From a virus, in the IMG/VR virus record IMGVR_UViG_3300037316_000015, positions 1-57,979 of that record: a stretch of DNA of 57,979 nucleotides. One strand, 5' to 3'. The notes beneath the pieces are model-generated. The model made no database searches. It was not told where the DNA came from and saw nothing but the letters and a program-made list of their open reading frames with translations. Shown here piece after piece: positions 28,301 through 35,688 of the stretch. Position 1 is the stretch's first letter. Every line of letters starts with the position of its first letter. A program made the position numbers and the translations under genes.

Positions 28301-28832
28301 CTCCAACGGCAACAGTGGCCCCGACTCCGGCTCGGCTTACGGTATCCCGCAGTCTCTGCCAGGCTCCAAGATGGCCTCCTCTGGTGCTGACTGGCGGACC
28401 AACCCAGCCACTCAGATCGACTGGGGCCTTGGCTACATCGCTGGCCGTTACGTCAACCCTATTGGTGCCTGGGCTCACGAGGTGGCCAACAACTGGTATG
28501 ACAACGGTGGCAAGGTCCAGCCTGGGCAGACCCTGGTCAACAACGGCACCGGTACCACCGAGGCTCTGCTGACCAGTCAGCAGTGGGACATCGCCAAGGC
28601 CATGCTGACCAGGGAGCAGTCCCAGTCCATGTCGACGGCCGCCGGCACTCACATGACGGTCAACCACCACGAGCAGATCACCTATGACCATCGCAATGAC
28701 TTCGGAGGCGCCAAGTTCACGGTGATGAGCAACAACCCTGACGACATGGCTGCCCAGCTCTCCAAGAAGGCCATCGCACAGCGACTGAACCAGACAAGAG
28801 GTGTGGCATGGACGACGCCAGCAACGAGCTAG
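22323..28832 (+). CDS. tape measure protein with two peptidoglycan-hydrolase domains
   Basis: 2169 residues, GTG start overlapping the chaperone stop. The N-terminal 330 or so residues match the TP901-type tape-measure core. A long Ala/Gln/Ser/Thr-rich middle follows, with hydrophobic stretches and repeats such as QADYDLSRHNEVRDFNISMA around residues 1375-1420. Near residues 1780-1860 is a probable M15-type D,D/L,D-peptidase: SYHAQGSAIDLAPP and HYNHVHW give the expected H/D/HxH zinc ligands. Near 1970-2050 is a lysozyme-like transglycosylase: LNELWTKESGWRW with the catalytic Glu, then GSAYGIPQSLPGSKM. It sets tail length; the enzymatic parts probably open the thick wall during DNA entry. Confidence 0.9.
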   Translation: MSADDIVIDVGMDPSGYLSGAQQIQAASAAMSQSFGQVTGTSGTVRRALDLVTPGRVGIAAWGAMAAGAAGVQQSLGGLRATSVVTGVDLGKLTGTMHDLSQNFPVGTAGAQALVTQFTQLGVAGKGTESQIAALSNTMINLGAATTTAVPDITQGMADISRATGNNSLDNTKISALGDSLTKVAATSGASADSILAFGKNIAPMANVAGIGGAAVLGISGAFARLGDDGIGASTAVNTMLNGMNKSIRDGTPDIAVYASAIGDTTKQFTELYKTNPAEALTQVTEAIAKSASGPRLLEQLGLDSTRTMKSLTALSASGGLRPAIAASLGAYGSGLSAQAGASAMDGLNSSASELSSTMQNLGDALGTPLLGPLTLFTKALTVPAKALEGFASNAVVQKAATVALDVAGIGAIAVAGGALMKGVPSLLSYYGLGRQAVTSMPVSGYSAGLAQGRQDLPGSRTSIRGAAALRAMGPEYVTDEMPYGNLGLGPTGTVAKRAVNLGRMRGAAQLASQSKAWGASSEGRAFAASPEGQVIAVQATPDIWSKGTKATAAEIDEETGHTLKAAQPAVAPVITTPARAAVTAGDYLPTQQEQYLLARNAPVAAPIEADTQAGMSGLRRGGLAIKGAAFNLLQSSSLTTAAQLDNGRLPADQRSTLWGNRLSTEAHNVPKGALGPEMASDRVGLSAGTSKAVDAYHLASTEQGGGAIAGFLPGLKAMGNSFANDQVALKNHSSELDNGTKAVGNFRGSLSAIGTQIRASGSMISQIGQDAKAGVGTAGKLAGFGGSMLSSMGPMLAIAGVAAVGSKLWSDHQDSLAATAATQNAFGASDVNATINAYRESIGQAPQNVTAVNSVAGAAPMVAQPTIASVTGAVTPTELVSAKTGHIQTHYSGSDQSIVHQIVHTTPGGYNPDTAEALRMDLLRNGVKPADVSMIMGTVKNQGKITMPPTEGPTPWSTSKGSALLPSSAGADLVGEVGSTTSLVTVKGGVKAPQTQPLTAAQQATIAGTVHGLGSQTGVETQRAGSVAAAQGEYRSATQMYTSAKAAGASPEVLADLSQKLFSTLNPSDKNANDQTPITADEATKFLGKGGSGIAGLIEARTPQGAFSAALRGQQAAGLSTAATGGVSGATLPGNTALMLTSAGDKFGAGLFNQNNTTKFAEALAASVVTPGSGQDTQSVVNMAIAQYGGTPTVKGATPAASNTASVDSMNKTIQAMNVTLGTLPVGSPEAAALTTAQGALQAQVAVKTQDQTPAAASQSSLQASLAAAQTPIGPTTSAQTVAAQKQGVTDTAATVAADKQRMEARLEVQYQYDTQVDRTNAAFQVSQNIQEASYQRQVVNTTYSYNLSAARAQQDFNTQQTNAQADYDLSRHNEVRDFNISMARNEADYLLTRTNAIRDFNINVARMVQQSAANLYDPYTRIQTKATWDIQNLMSNMAQQSQALVKQKAQLDALRKEGVTQQVIDELKLGDVSNAQQVNQMVSDLAGSPSAVKALNAQGATTYAAAGAMTTDASNVAYVQSTQDFNKQMKDAAIAQATATKRAQQDLAKGLSDQLVAFNISISRSTVAYDLSVTRGQADFSHSLFLMAQEQGIAQQNARDALGVSLANMHTDLVHGDTVINGDLADVSKAFQATMAGKSKAYTSLLVNDSTAFSKNLTTVALAAQALLGPLGIAIPGVKVAPASLATGSMANKVNAQNGRAEGGTIGGYSPTPKADNIPIWATAGEYMHPVDAVNYYGVDTMEALRTKKIPKEALAGYFDGGWVGMWDWAHPRLPGVEMTSNYRPGGTSYHAQGSAIDLAPPSMHVFDTILNAFGNRIAELIYTPAGDLAVKNGKEVGMGFYGAATAAQHYNHVHWAMYPEPAGTMIEANPAGTNPISGSTSSGGTGLTVPSGGVLTKAMLWDKMDHKRKGLYKILLDTEEKAWNKEWPTGMPVGTGTANASFSTNVTGATSHNADVALGQKMAAARGWVGPQFNALNELWTKESGWRWNASNGNSGPDSGSAYGIPQSLPGSKMASSGADWRTNPATQIDWGLGYIAGRYVNPIGAWAHEVANNWYDNGGKVQPGQTLVNNGTGTTEALLTSQQWDIAKAMLTREQSQSMSTAAGTHMTVNHHEQITYDHRNDFGGAKFTVMSNNPDDMAAQLSKKAIAQRLNQTRGVAWTTPATS

Positions 28833-29335
28833 AGGTCGCCGCCCAGATCCAGACGGTGGGTGGGTGGCTTAACCTGCAGGACCCTGCCAACGGTTACGAG
28901 ATCGACGCCACCAGCTTTGCCAACCGTAGCGTCACCCACCGCAAGGTCGAGGCCAACAGCGGCTGGATGGAAGGCACCTTCACCACCAGGAGCGTGAGGG
29001 AGAACATCTCCGAGACGCTGGCCGTGCAGGTGTGGGGTGACACCGAGTCCGATTTCGACACGCGGCTAGGCGTGCTCACGGACGCATTAGAACAGTTGTC
29101 CTACCAGGTCATCGTCAGCTTCGGGGTCAGCCAGCAGATCTGGGACTGCACGGTGGCTGACTACGCGGTGTCGACGACCAAGGAGTTCAAGTTCGCCAAG
29201 TTCGGCATCGTCACGGCGACCGTGCCGCGGCTGCCCACACCGTATGTTCGTCCTATCGTCCCTGGCTCGCTGAGCTTCTGGGTTCTTGGCGACCCGGAGC
29301 TGTCGTTCCTGGGCGAAACAACGATTCTGCTGTAA
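28808..29335 (+). CDS. minor tail protein (distal tail-like)
   Basis: 175 residues. The ATG at 28,808 overlaps the end of the tape measure by 25 bases. Beta-rich with SNELEVAAQIQTVGGWLNL, VRENISETLAVQVWG and EQLSYQVIVSFGVSQQIWD. First gene after the tape measure, where siphophages encode the distal tail protein that forms the hub-tail junction. No clear motif beyond position and fold pattern. Confidence 0.6.
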   Translation: MDDASNELEVAAQIQTVGGWLNLQDPANGYEIDATSFANRSVTHRKVEANSGWMEGTFTTRSVRENISETLAVQVWGDTESDFDTRLGVLTDALEQLSYQVIVSFGVSQQIWDCTVADYAVSTTKEFKFAKFGIVTATVPRLPTPYVRPIVPGSLSFWVLGDPELSFLGETTILL

Positions 29336-29345
29336 GGAGCACACC

Positions 29346-29897
29346 ATGTTTGTCGTGCCGCGTACGTGGCCACACAACCTGCTGGTTGACGAGATTGCGA
29401 TGAACGCCGAGCTGCGTGACCAGCTGATCGAGGTGCAGGCCAGGATCCTTGCGCTCGAAGCGGCACAGACCGATGACTCGGCAGCCGTTGCAGCACTGCT
29501 GGCACCGTGGACGGCCTATACCCCGTCACTGACCGCAGCCATCACCAACCCCAGCGTCGGGGCTGGCAGCATCACTGGCAGCTACATCCAGTTCGGCAAG
29601 ACCGTCATCGGTGTCGCCGACATCATCTTCGGTGCCGGCATGAGTGTGGGCAACGGGGCCTACAGCATCAGCCTGCCGAAGCCACCATCTGGCAACGTGT
29701 ACACCGACATCGGTGAGGGCTGGGTCTACGACTTCTCCACCACCACCACCTGGCAGGTGATCCTGCGGGTGACCGGGGTCAACATGAACATGAGCCGTAC
29801 CGCAGCAGGGACGGCTATCTATGTGTCCCAGGCACAACCGACCACCTGGGCTGCGAACGACCACATCCACACTCACTTCAGCTACCAGAGCACCTGA
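29346..29897 (+). CDS. tail fibre/receptor-region protein
   Basis: 183 residues from the ATG at 29,346 behind AAGGAGC; an in-frame upstream reading has no support. A short coiled-coil-like N terminus (AELRDQLIEVQARILALEAA, about residues 19-38) is followed by a beta-sandwich typical of phage minor tail C-terminal domains: WTAYTPSLTAAITNPSVGAG, SYIQFGKTVIGVADIIFGAG and GAYSISLPKPPSGN. Such domains form trimers at the tail tip and can touch the host surface. Overlaps the next start (TGATG). Confidence 0.6.
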   Translation: MFVVPRTWPHNLLVDEIAMNAELRDQLIEVQARILALEAAQTDDSAAVAALLAPWTAYTPSLTAAITNPSVGAGSITGSYIQFGKTVIGVADIIFGAGMSVGNGAYSISLPKPPSGNVYTDIGEGWVYDFSTTTTWQVILRVTGVNMNMSRTAAGTAIYVSQAQPTTWAANDHIHTHFSYQST

Positions 29898-30310
29898 TGG
29901 CAAACTTCAGCACCTACGCCAGGATCCAGATGCTGCGTGGCTGCTTCACCCCGGACTGGTTCACCGCCCCCAGTGACCTGCAGCTGGCCTTGACCACCCA
30001 GGTTCCCCTGGTCAACGCCTCGGTGGAGGAGCTCGTGGAGCCGACACAGGGCGGCTATGGCCGGTGTGACTACCAGATGGGGTCGGCCTGGTGGGCTGAG
30101 ACTGGCTTCGGTGAGCTCTACAACCTGGCACCGGTCTACTTCCCCACCGTGCTGAGCAGCTGGGGGACAATGTTCGGGTGGGCCCTGGTAGATATCGTGG
30201 CCAACCAGTGCTGGGTTACCGGCGGCCTGCTCAAACCGTTTATCGCCGACGTAGGAATGACACCTGTTCTGGGGCCCGGGGTTCTTACCATTGGTCTCTA
30301 CGACGACTAG
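29897..30310 (+). CDS. minor tail protein
   Basis: 137 residues. Beta-rich; FSTYARIQMLRGCFTPDWF, LQLALTTQVPLVNASVEELV and GGYGRCDYQMGSAWWAE match a small tail-tip protein common in actinobacterial siphophages (function unproven). Linked to its neighbours by overlapping stop/start codons. Confidence 0.6.
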   Translation: MANFSTYARIQMLRGCFTPDWFTAPSDLQLALTTQVPLVNASVEELVEPTQGGYGRCDYQMGSAWWAETGFGELYNLAPVYFPTVLSSWGTMFGWALVDIVANQCWVTGGLLKPFIADVGMTPVLGPGVLTIGLYDD

Positions 30311-30319
30311 GAGTACACC

Positions 30320-31201
30320 ATGGCGGGCGCTTACCCGAATGTCCCTGACCACCGGATGGTGTGCGACCTTGACGGCACCGGCTTGTTCAAGATCAGCTCG
30401 GCCAACGCCATCACTGCCTTGCTGCCAGCTGACCAGCAGAGCCTGCAGGACGAGTCGGATGCCTCGTTCGTGGTCATGGATGGGGTGGCCCAGAAGTACG
30501 CGGTCTTGATCTTCCCGGAGAAGCGGGACCTGGCCGGTTACTTCGTGTCTGTGACCGTTCCGAACACAGGTGTGAGCGTCGGACTGGCCACTTCGGTGGA
30601 CACCACCAACGGGGTTGACGGGACCTGGGTCAATTTGGTGGCACCAGCAGCCGTCGTGGCGGGCGTGGCGCCCTTTGGGAGGGTGACCGTCCCTTTCTAT
30701 CGATCTGGGATTACAGCGGCTGTAGCGGCCGGGATCAAGGCCCTGAGGGTATCTGTGGTGCCAACGCTGTCAGCAGATCCATCCTCTCTGGTGGCTGTGC
30801 ACCTGTACGGCACCATTACGGCTGGTCAGGCGCTGGACCGGCTGGCCATCTGGGACCCGGTTCTGGACCAGCCAGTTGGCTCCTCCTACTTCGACTGGGG
30901 CGATGTCCCGCGTTCATCCAGCCAGAGCCTGCTGTTCCGGGTGAAGAACCTGTCAGCAGGGATGACCGCCACCACGGTGGTCTGCAGCCTGGATGCCCTG
31001 ACAGATACGACCCCGTCCGTGCCAGGCCAGCACACCATCTCCAGCGATGGCGGGGTCACCTTCGGTGCCACAGCGCCTCTGTTCAACCTCTCCCCGGGTG
31101 AGATCTCACCGCTGGTTACGCTGCGTCGAGTCACCCCGGTGGACGCGGTGCTGTCCTTGTGGAGTCTTCGGCTCAGTGTGGTAGCCACCTCATGGGTCTG
31201 A
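30320..31201 (+). CDS. beta-rich tail-tip protein
   Basis: 293 residues; TAGGAG ribosome site overlapping the previous stop. Repeated beta-strand pattern throughout (AGYFVSVTVPNTGVSVGLAT, KALRVSVVPTLSADPSSLVA, SLLFRVKNLSAGMTATTVVC), with a C-terminal Ig-like fold (GQHTISSDGGVTFGATAPLF). Likely part of the tail tip or a fibre; no enzymatic motif seen. Confidence 0.6.
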   Translation: MAGAYPNVPDHRMVCDLDGTGLFKISSANAITALLPADQQSLQDESDASFVVMDGVAQKYAVLIFPEKRDLAGYFVSVTVPNTGVSVGLATSVDTTNGVDGTWVNLVAPAAVVAGVAPFGRVTVPFYRSGITAAVAAGIKALRVSVVPTLSADPSSLVAVHLYGTITAGQALDRLAIWDPVLDQPVGSSYFDWGDVPRSSSQSLLFRVKNLSAGMTATTVVCSLDALTDTTPSVPGQHTISSDGGVTFGATAPLFNLSPGEISPLVTLRRVTPVDAVLSLWSLRLSVVATSWV

Positions 31202-32796
31202 ACGCCGCTGAGTACATCTACGAGAACACCGGGGTCAACGCTGACAACGGTGCTTTCGAGTACGTTTCCAGTAACGACATCGACACCAGCAGGGATGCCC
31301 ACGAGTACGCACAGATGAATGCCGGGGTGGCTCTGCAGGCACCCATCGGTGGTTTCGAGTACCTGTTCGAGGGTGATGTTGACACCGGGGTAGCAGTACC
31401 GTCGATCTGGTTCGTCCATGCGTCCTCAGGCTTCGCCGGGGACCTCATCACCATCTACGGGATCGGCATGGGGGCTCTGGCTGACACAGACAGCACCCAC
31501 CTGTGGTGGTACCCGGCAGACGGGACAGCAGCTATCGACATGTCCATCGACTCCTGGACTGCCCAGCCAGCCAGTGCTGATGCCTACGATGCGAACCGGC
31601 TGATCAGCTCAGGGCCTGGGGTTGAGGACCCGTTTGCCAACGTCGAGTGCGAGATCTTGGTCGCCTACGTCCCGCTGGTGGTGGCTCCGAGCATCGCAGC
31701 AGGCCCGCGCACCGACCAACTGTGCGTAGTTGATGTCAACGGCTCCTCCAACCTGCTCCCCTGGCAGGTCTACCCAGGGATCGAGATGCCGCTGGCTGTC
31801 ATGCTCGGCAGTCTGCACGGCATGGTGAGCCTGAGCATGGTGTCCGACCCTGAAGCACCGTCGACTGCGATCGAGCAGCCATACGCGGTGATCATCCCCG
31901 AGCCGTACATCATCACCGGCAGCCTGGCTGAGCGTAAGCCACTGTTCGGGGCCTACTCCAAGACCAGTGCTGCGGTCTCAGCCAACTACTCGGCCACTGC
32001 AGGACTGGAGGAGGCACTGGCCACCACGATGCAGGCCGGCACCCCGGGGCACATGCTGGTGGCCGACTCCAGGTGGCTACCTGACGCAGACATGGTTGTC
32101 GCTCGAGACGACCTTGGTAGTGGGCTGACTACCTGGCTGCCGATCCAGGGATCACAGGTGAACTGGCTGGAGCAGTACGCCGACTCAGCCGGCTACGTCG
32201 ACCCCACCTACCAGTACGTGAGCCGCAACGGCCTGGTCAACAAGCCGGCCATGGTCATGGACGGCACGGCCTGGTTGAGGTTGAACACCGACCTGGCTAC
32301 CGGGCCGACCTTCACCGTTGCCATGGTGGTCATGCTGCACGAGTCCAAGTACAACGCCCAGCTGCTCACCAGCTTCAGTGATACCCCGGTGAACGGGGAC
32401 AACCCACTGGCCTTCAGCCAGGAAGGTGACTCCGTCGCGGTGTACATCGGGGCCCACATCGGGGCTGGGGCAACTGCCTATGGTGGGAAGGTGCTGTCCA
32501 AGCCGCTGAGTGGGATGAACCGTCCTGTCATCATTGCGTTCTCCAGCAACGGCACCTACTCCAGCATCGTGGTGGTCGACCACACCCCGAAGAACTGGTA
32601 CGTCAAGCACCCGCCACTGACTGCGGCCAACCTGCGGGTCTACCTGGGGCGGCCACCAGTGCTGCTGCCTCAGTCCAACGAGGGGATCATGAATGGTGAG
32701 ATCCTCGACCTCTCCCTTTGGCACGTCACGATGACCACGGCTCAGCTACTGCAGGTTACTTCCAAGCTGGACGGCATCTACGGGGTGACCGGATGA
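31192..32796 (+). CDS. tail fibre-like protein with IPT/TIG and concanavalin-like domains
   Basis: 534 residues. I chose the ATG at 31,192, overlapping the previous gene by ten bases, over an upstream GTG. An IPT/TIG-like strand pattern (HASSGFAGDLITIYGIGMGA) occurs near residues 76-95. The C-terminal 200 residues resemble a LamG/concanavalin A-like sandwich: FTVAMVVMLHESKYNAQLLT, VAVYIGAHIGAGATAYGG and EILDLSLWHVTMTTAQLLQV. Such domains bind carbohydrates, so it is a good candidate receptor-binding protein. Receptor unknown. Confidence 0.65.
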   Translation: MGLNAAEYIYENTGVNADNGAFEYVSSNDIDTSRDAHEYAQMNAGVALQAPIGGFEYLFEGDVDTGVAVPSIWFVHASSGFAGDLITIYGIGMGALADTDSTHLWWYPADGTAAIDMSIDSWTAQPASADAYDANRLISSGPGVEDPFANVECEILVAYVPLVVAPSIAAGPRTDQLCVVDVNGSSNLLPWQVYPGIEMPLAVMLGSLHGMVSLSMVSDPEAPSTAIEQPYAVIIPEPYIITGSLAERKPLFGAYSKTSAAVSANYSATAGLEEALATTMQAGTPGHMLVADSRWLPDADMVVARDDLGSGLTTWLPIQGSQVNWLEQYADSAGYVDPTYQYVSRNGLVNKPAMVMDGTAWLRLNTDLATGPTFTVAMVVMLHESKYNAQLLTSFSDTPVNGDNPLAFSQEGDSVAVYIGAHIGAGATAYGGKVLSKPLSGMNRPVIIAFSSNGTYSSIVVVDHTPKNWYVKHPPLTAANLRVYLGRPPVLLPQSNEGIMNGEILDLSLWHVTMTTAQLLQVTSKLDGIYGVTG

Positions 32797-35012
32797 GCAG
32801 CCAGAGAGTCATCCGTCCCATCCAGTCCAACGCCGGGATAGCCGGCAACTGGCGGGTAGTGGTGACCAGCCCAGCAGGGCAGGCCAGAGACATCACCATC
32901 TTCCGTGGGCTGCCGGTGACCATCGGTGACTTCTCCTTCGCCGACCCCTTCGGGGCCGACAAGATGTCCCTGACGTTCTCACAGGTGACTATCTTCGACC
33001 GCAAAGGGATCGGCGATCTGGACTGGGCTGTCAAGGGAACCAGCGTAGACGTGATCTGGACTGGGTACCTGCCGGCCAACTATCCGTTCGGGTCGATGAT
33101 CAACGGGGTGTGGATGCCGTCCTGGCGCTGGGAGGGGTACGTCACCACGTTCGGGTGGACCAGTAACTCAGGGTCCAACTCCTTCACCGTTCAGGTCAAG
33201 GGTGCCGGCTTCCAGCTGGACAACTACCTGGCCAAGCCGGAGTACCTGACTCGTCCCATTCCGTACGAGTACGCGATCTCCAGGCAGTTCCTGAAGTACC
33301 CATCGCTGCGACTGGCGCCACTGAAGATCATCTGGCCAAGCTGGTGGACCACCAAGTACCTGCCAGTGGTCGGGGCCCCGGCGTACATGCAGCCTGTCGG
33401 GGTGACCAAGGGGAGCTTCTGGACAGGGCTGCTGACCCGTGCCACAGGGGCCTGGGACCCGACCTTGACCAGCTACATCCAGACCATGCTGACGGCCATG
33501 TACACCAGCCGCGGCCGCTGGACGCTGGACTTCCTCCAGGGCCGGCAGCCAGTGCTGTTCCACCGGGACAAGATCACGGCTGCCGACAACAGCGTGGTGT
33601 ATGTCGACGCCGTCCTGCCGGACAACAACATCGACCTGTCCGAGGACTGGGAACAGTCACTGACCACGGTATTCGGCCAAGGCACATCGCTGTCCGGGGT
33701 GGCCTACACCGGTATGGAGATCTCTGCTGACGGCTCGACCACCACCTACACCCCACTGGCGGCAGCCAAGCAGGTGTACCCGCCTGACTCCACCAATGGC
33801 TGGTTCGACCCGTCCGTGATGGCCAAGGAAGTGTCCATCACCATGCAGACCGGGCTGGATGCTGACCAGGCCGCTCGAGTAGGCCGGGCTCACCAGCAGA
33901 TGTTTGCCGAGCCTGGGCTGGTAGGAACCATCGTCGGTGGGGTCGACCCGATCATGAATGGCCAGCCCATCCCAAGACACCTGGTGCGAGCTGGCATGAC
34001 TATCTGCATCCCCAACATGTTCGGCCACCCTGAGGGCGTGCTGCTGCACATCACCGAGTCCAGCCACAGCTTCGACGTGTCCACCTGGACGGTCGACTCC
34101 AAGTTCCGGGACGCACTGACCGTCAACGAGGTACGGCTGCGCGGCAAGGATGCCTTGTCCATCTCCAGGATGCTTGTGGGCGGCGGCTACACACCACCTG
34201 TCGATGACCAGCTGGTGCCCTGGAACTATGCCACCGGCAGTGGCTACCTGCCGTCCAACTCCTTGCACTCGTCGGTGCGGCTGTTCACCGGTATGCCACC
34301 TACCATGACCTTCCCGTGGGAAGACTGGACCACTGCCCGCCCGCCGTCCAACGCCGGCTGGAACTCCTGCTACCTGCACCTTCCGGCAGCATCACCAAAT
34401 GCTGACAACAACTGGATCACCCAGCACAGCGCTGCCGGGCAGAACCTTGGCGTCCCGATCATGATGAGCCAGGCAGGCACCTCACGGATGCTCCAGATCG
34501 CCGCCTATGACAAGAACGGCAACGTGGCCAAGGTTCCCTTCCATGTGTCCTTCTACACGGTGTCAGGGGTCAACGTGGACTCCATGCCACTGATCCCGGC
34601 CGACCAGGCAGCAATGTTCCCTCCCTATCTGGCTGCCCAGCACTACCCGTACACCAGGGGTGGCTTCGAGACGTTCAATGCTGATGGCACCAAGCCGAAC
34701 CCGGCACTACCGCACCCCACTGACAGTGTTGGGCTGATCAGGGCCTGGGGCAACTTCTATGAGAAGGCCGGCTACTACCCGGGCTCGTACGCAACAGGTG
34801 ACGCACCAACCGGGCTGCTACTGGACGAGACGCCGTGGACCTGGGACATCACCGGGGTCCTTCCGTTCAACTTCTACGACTCCTCCAGTGTCAACATGGC
34901 GCAGGTCGGGGCTGGGATGATCTACATGATGATCTATGCGGATGAGCAAGGCCCTGAGGATCTCTACTTCCTAGGACGCATCTTCCGTGTCGAACCAGGA
35001 CTGGGGAGCTGA
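32793..35012 (+). CDS. tail hub / baseplate protein
   Basis: 739 residues starting at the ATG at 32,793 in an ATGA overlap. Early part: ITIFRGLPVTIGDFSFADPF, GTSVDVIWTGYLPANYPFGS and WEGYVTTFGW. Around residues 380-470 is a segment typical of tail-hub proteins: VGTIVGGVDPIMNGQPIPRH, LVRAGMTICIPNMFGHPEGV, LLHITESSHSF and FRDALTVNEVRLRGKDAL. The C-terminal part is beta-rich. It probably forms the central tail-tip hub through which the tape measure leaves. Confidence 0.65.
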   Translation: MSSQRVIRPIQSNAGIAGNWRVVVTSPAGQARDITIFRGLPVTIGDFSFADPFGADKMSLTFSQVTIFDRKGIGDLDWAVKGTSVDVIWTGYLPANYPFGSMINGVWMPSWRWEGYVTTFGWTSNSGSNSFTVQVKGAGFQLDNYLAKPEYLTRPIPYEYAISRQFLKYPSLRLAPLKIIWPSWWTTKYLPVVGAPAYMQPVGVTKGSFWTGLLTRATGAWDPTLTSYIQTMLTAMYTSRGRWTLDFLQGRQPVLFHRDKITAADNSVVYVDAVLPDNNIDLSEDWEQSLTTVFGQGTSLSGVAYTGMEISADGSTTTYTPLAAAKQVYPPDSTNGWFDPSVMAKEVSITMQTGLDADQAARVGRAHQQMFAEPGLVGTIVGGVDPIMNGQPIPRHLVRAGMTICIPNMFGHPEGVLLHITESSHSFDVSTWTVDSKFRDALTVNEVRLRGKDALSISRMLVGGGYTPPVDDQLVPWNYATGSGYLPSNSLHSSVRLFTGMPPTMTFPWEDWTTARPPSNAGWNSCYLHLPAASPNADNNWITQHSAAGQNLGVPIMMSQAGTSRMLQIAAYDKNGNVAKVPFHVSFYTVSGVNVDSMPLIPADQAAMFPPYLAAQHYPYTRGGFETFNADGTKPNPALPHPTDSVGLIRAWGNFYEKAGYYPGSYATGDAPTGLLLDETPWTWDITGVLPFNFYDSSSVNMAQVGAGMIYMMIYADEQGPEDLYFLGRIFRVEPGLGS

Positions 35013-35013
35013 G

Positions 35014-35394
35014 ATGGGACGCTTTGCACCGGACCGGGTGAGCGGTTGGATGGACACGATCCAGGAGCTGACCCTGTGGATGGGGCTGTGCTTCGAGGAT
35101 GCCTTCTCGGTGTCTGACCCACTCACGGTGGAGATCTCCTCCATGGGCTACCAACGTGAGCCGTCAGCCTGGGTCAGGACAGCCGGCAACGTGTTGACCC
35201 TGGACTCTGACGTGACCATTCATGGTCTGGCGCCCGGGGATGTGGTGGCCTCGGTGGTCGGCTTCGACTCACAGTTCAACGGCTTGATGGTCTTCGGGGA
35301 TCTGCTGCTGCCACCGCTGACCTATGACTCCGGTGGCACCTATGTGCTGCCAGGCGGGGAGTACGTCGTTGGGATTGACATAGCCGGCTCCTAG
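35014..35394 (+). CDS. last virion gene of the plus-strand operon
   Basis: 126 residues from the ATG at 35,014, one base after the hub stop. Beta-rich (DPLTVEISSMGYQREPSAW, VLTLDSDVTIHGLAPGDVVA, GGTYVLPGGEYVVGIDIAGS). Likely a tail-tip component by position. Its stop overlaps the stop of a minus-strand gene by a few bases, so the two operons converge exactly here. Confidence 0.65.
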   Translation: MGRFAPDRVSGWMDTIQELTLWMGLCFEDAFSVSDPLTVEISSMGYQREPSAWVRTAGNVLTLDSDVTIHGLAPGDVVASVVGFDSQFNGLMVFGDLLLPPLTYDSGGTYVLPGGEYVVGIDIAGS

Positions 35395-35570
35395 CGACGG
35401 CGGTTGGTGTTCCAGCTGTTGTTGAACCCGCCGCGGTTCTCCACCACGATGCAGATGAGGCCGGCGAAGCCAAGGATGATGCAGAGCACCAGGCCGAGCT
35501 TGAAGACTCCGAACAGTCCAAATCCAGCGACGATGATGAAGACGATGCCGATGATGGTCAAGAATCCCAT
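35391..35570 (-). CDS. small two-helix membrane protein at the operon junction
   Basis: 59 residues from the ATG whose first base is at 35,570, preceded by GGAAAGAGC. Almost all of it is hydrophobic: a first segment around LTIIGIVFIIVAGFGLFG and a second around LGLVLCIILGFAGLICIV, then a polar tail with RRR. It is the last gene of the minus-strand unit and overlaps the plus-strand stop. It could be a second holin-like or superinfection protein. Two membrane spans are clear; the role is not. Confidence 0.7.
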   Translation of the reverse strand: MGFLTIIGIVFIIVAGFGLFGVFKLGLVLCIILGFAGLICIVVENRGGFNNSWNTNRRR

Positions 35571-35634
35571 GGTGTGCTCTTTCCTGTGGGTACGGCTGGC
35601 GGCCTGAGTCTACTCCTGGGCCTGATTTTGGGCA

Positions 35635-35681
35635 TGAAAAAGAGACCCTCAGGGGCCCCACCACTTTCGTGGCAGGACCCC
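35635..35681 (-). terminator. rho-independent terminator with GAAA tetraloop
   Basis: On the minus strand, a 13-pair stem (plus 35,652-35,664 with 35,669-35,681, including G-U pairs) closes a GAAA loop. A T-rich stretch ending in TTTTT (plus 35,636-35,641 region, A-run) follows nine bases later. It lies just after the Bro-N-like gene stop at 35,689 and would end or reduce its transcript. Confidence 0.75.
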
Positions 35682-35688
35682 GTCAGAC

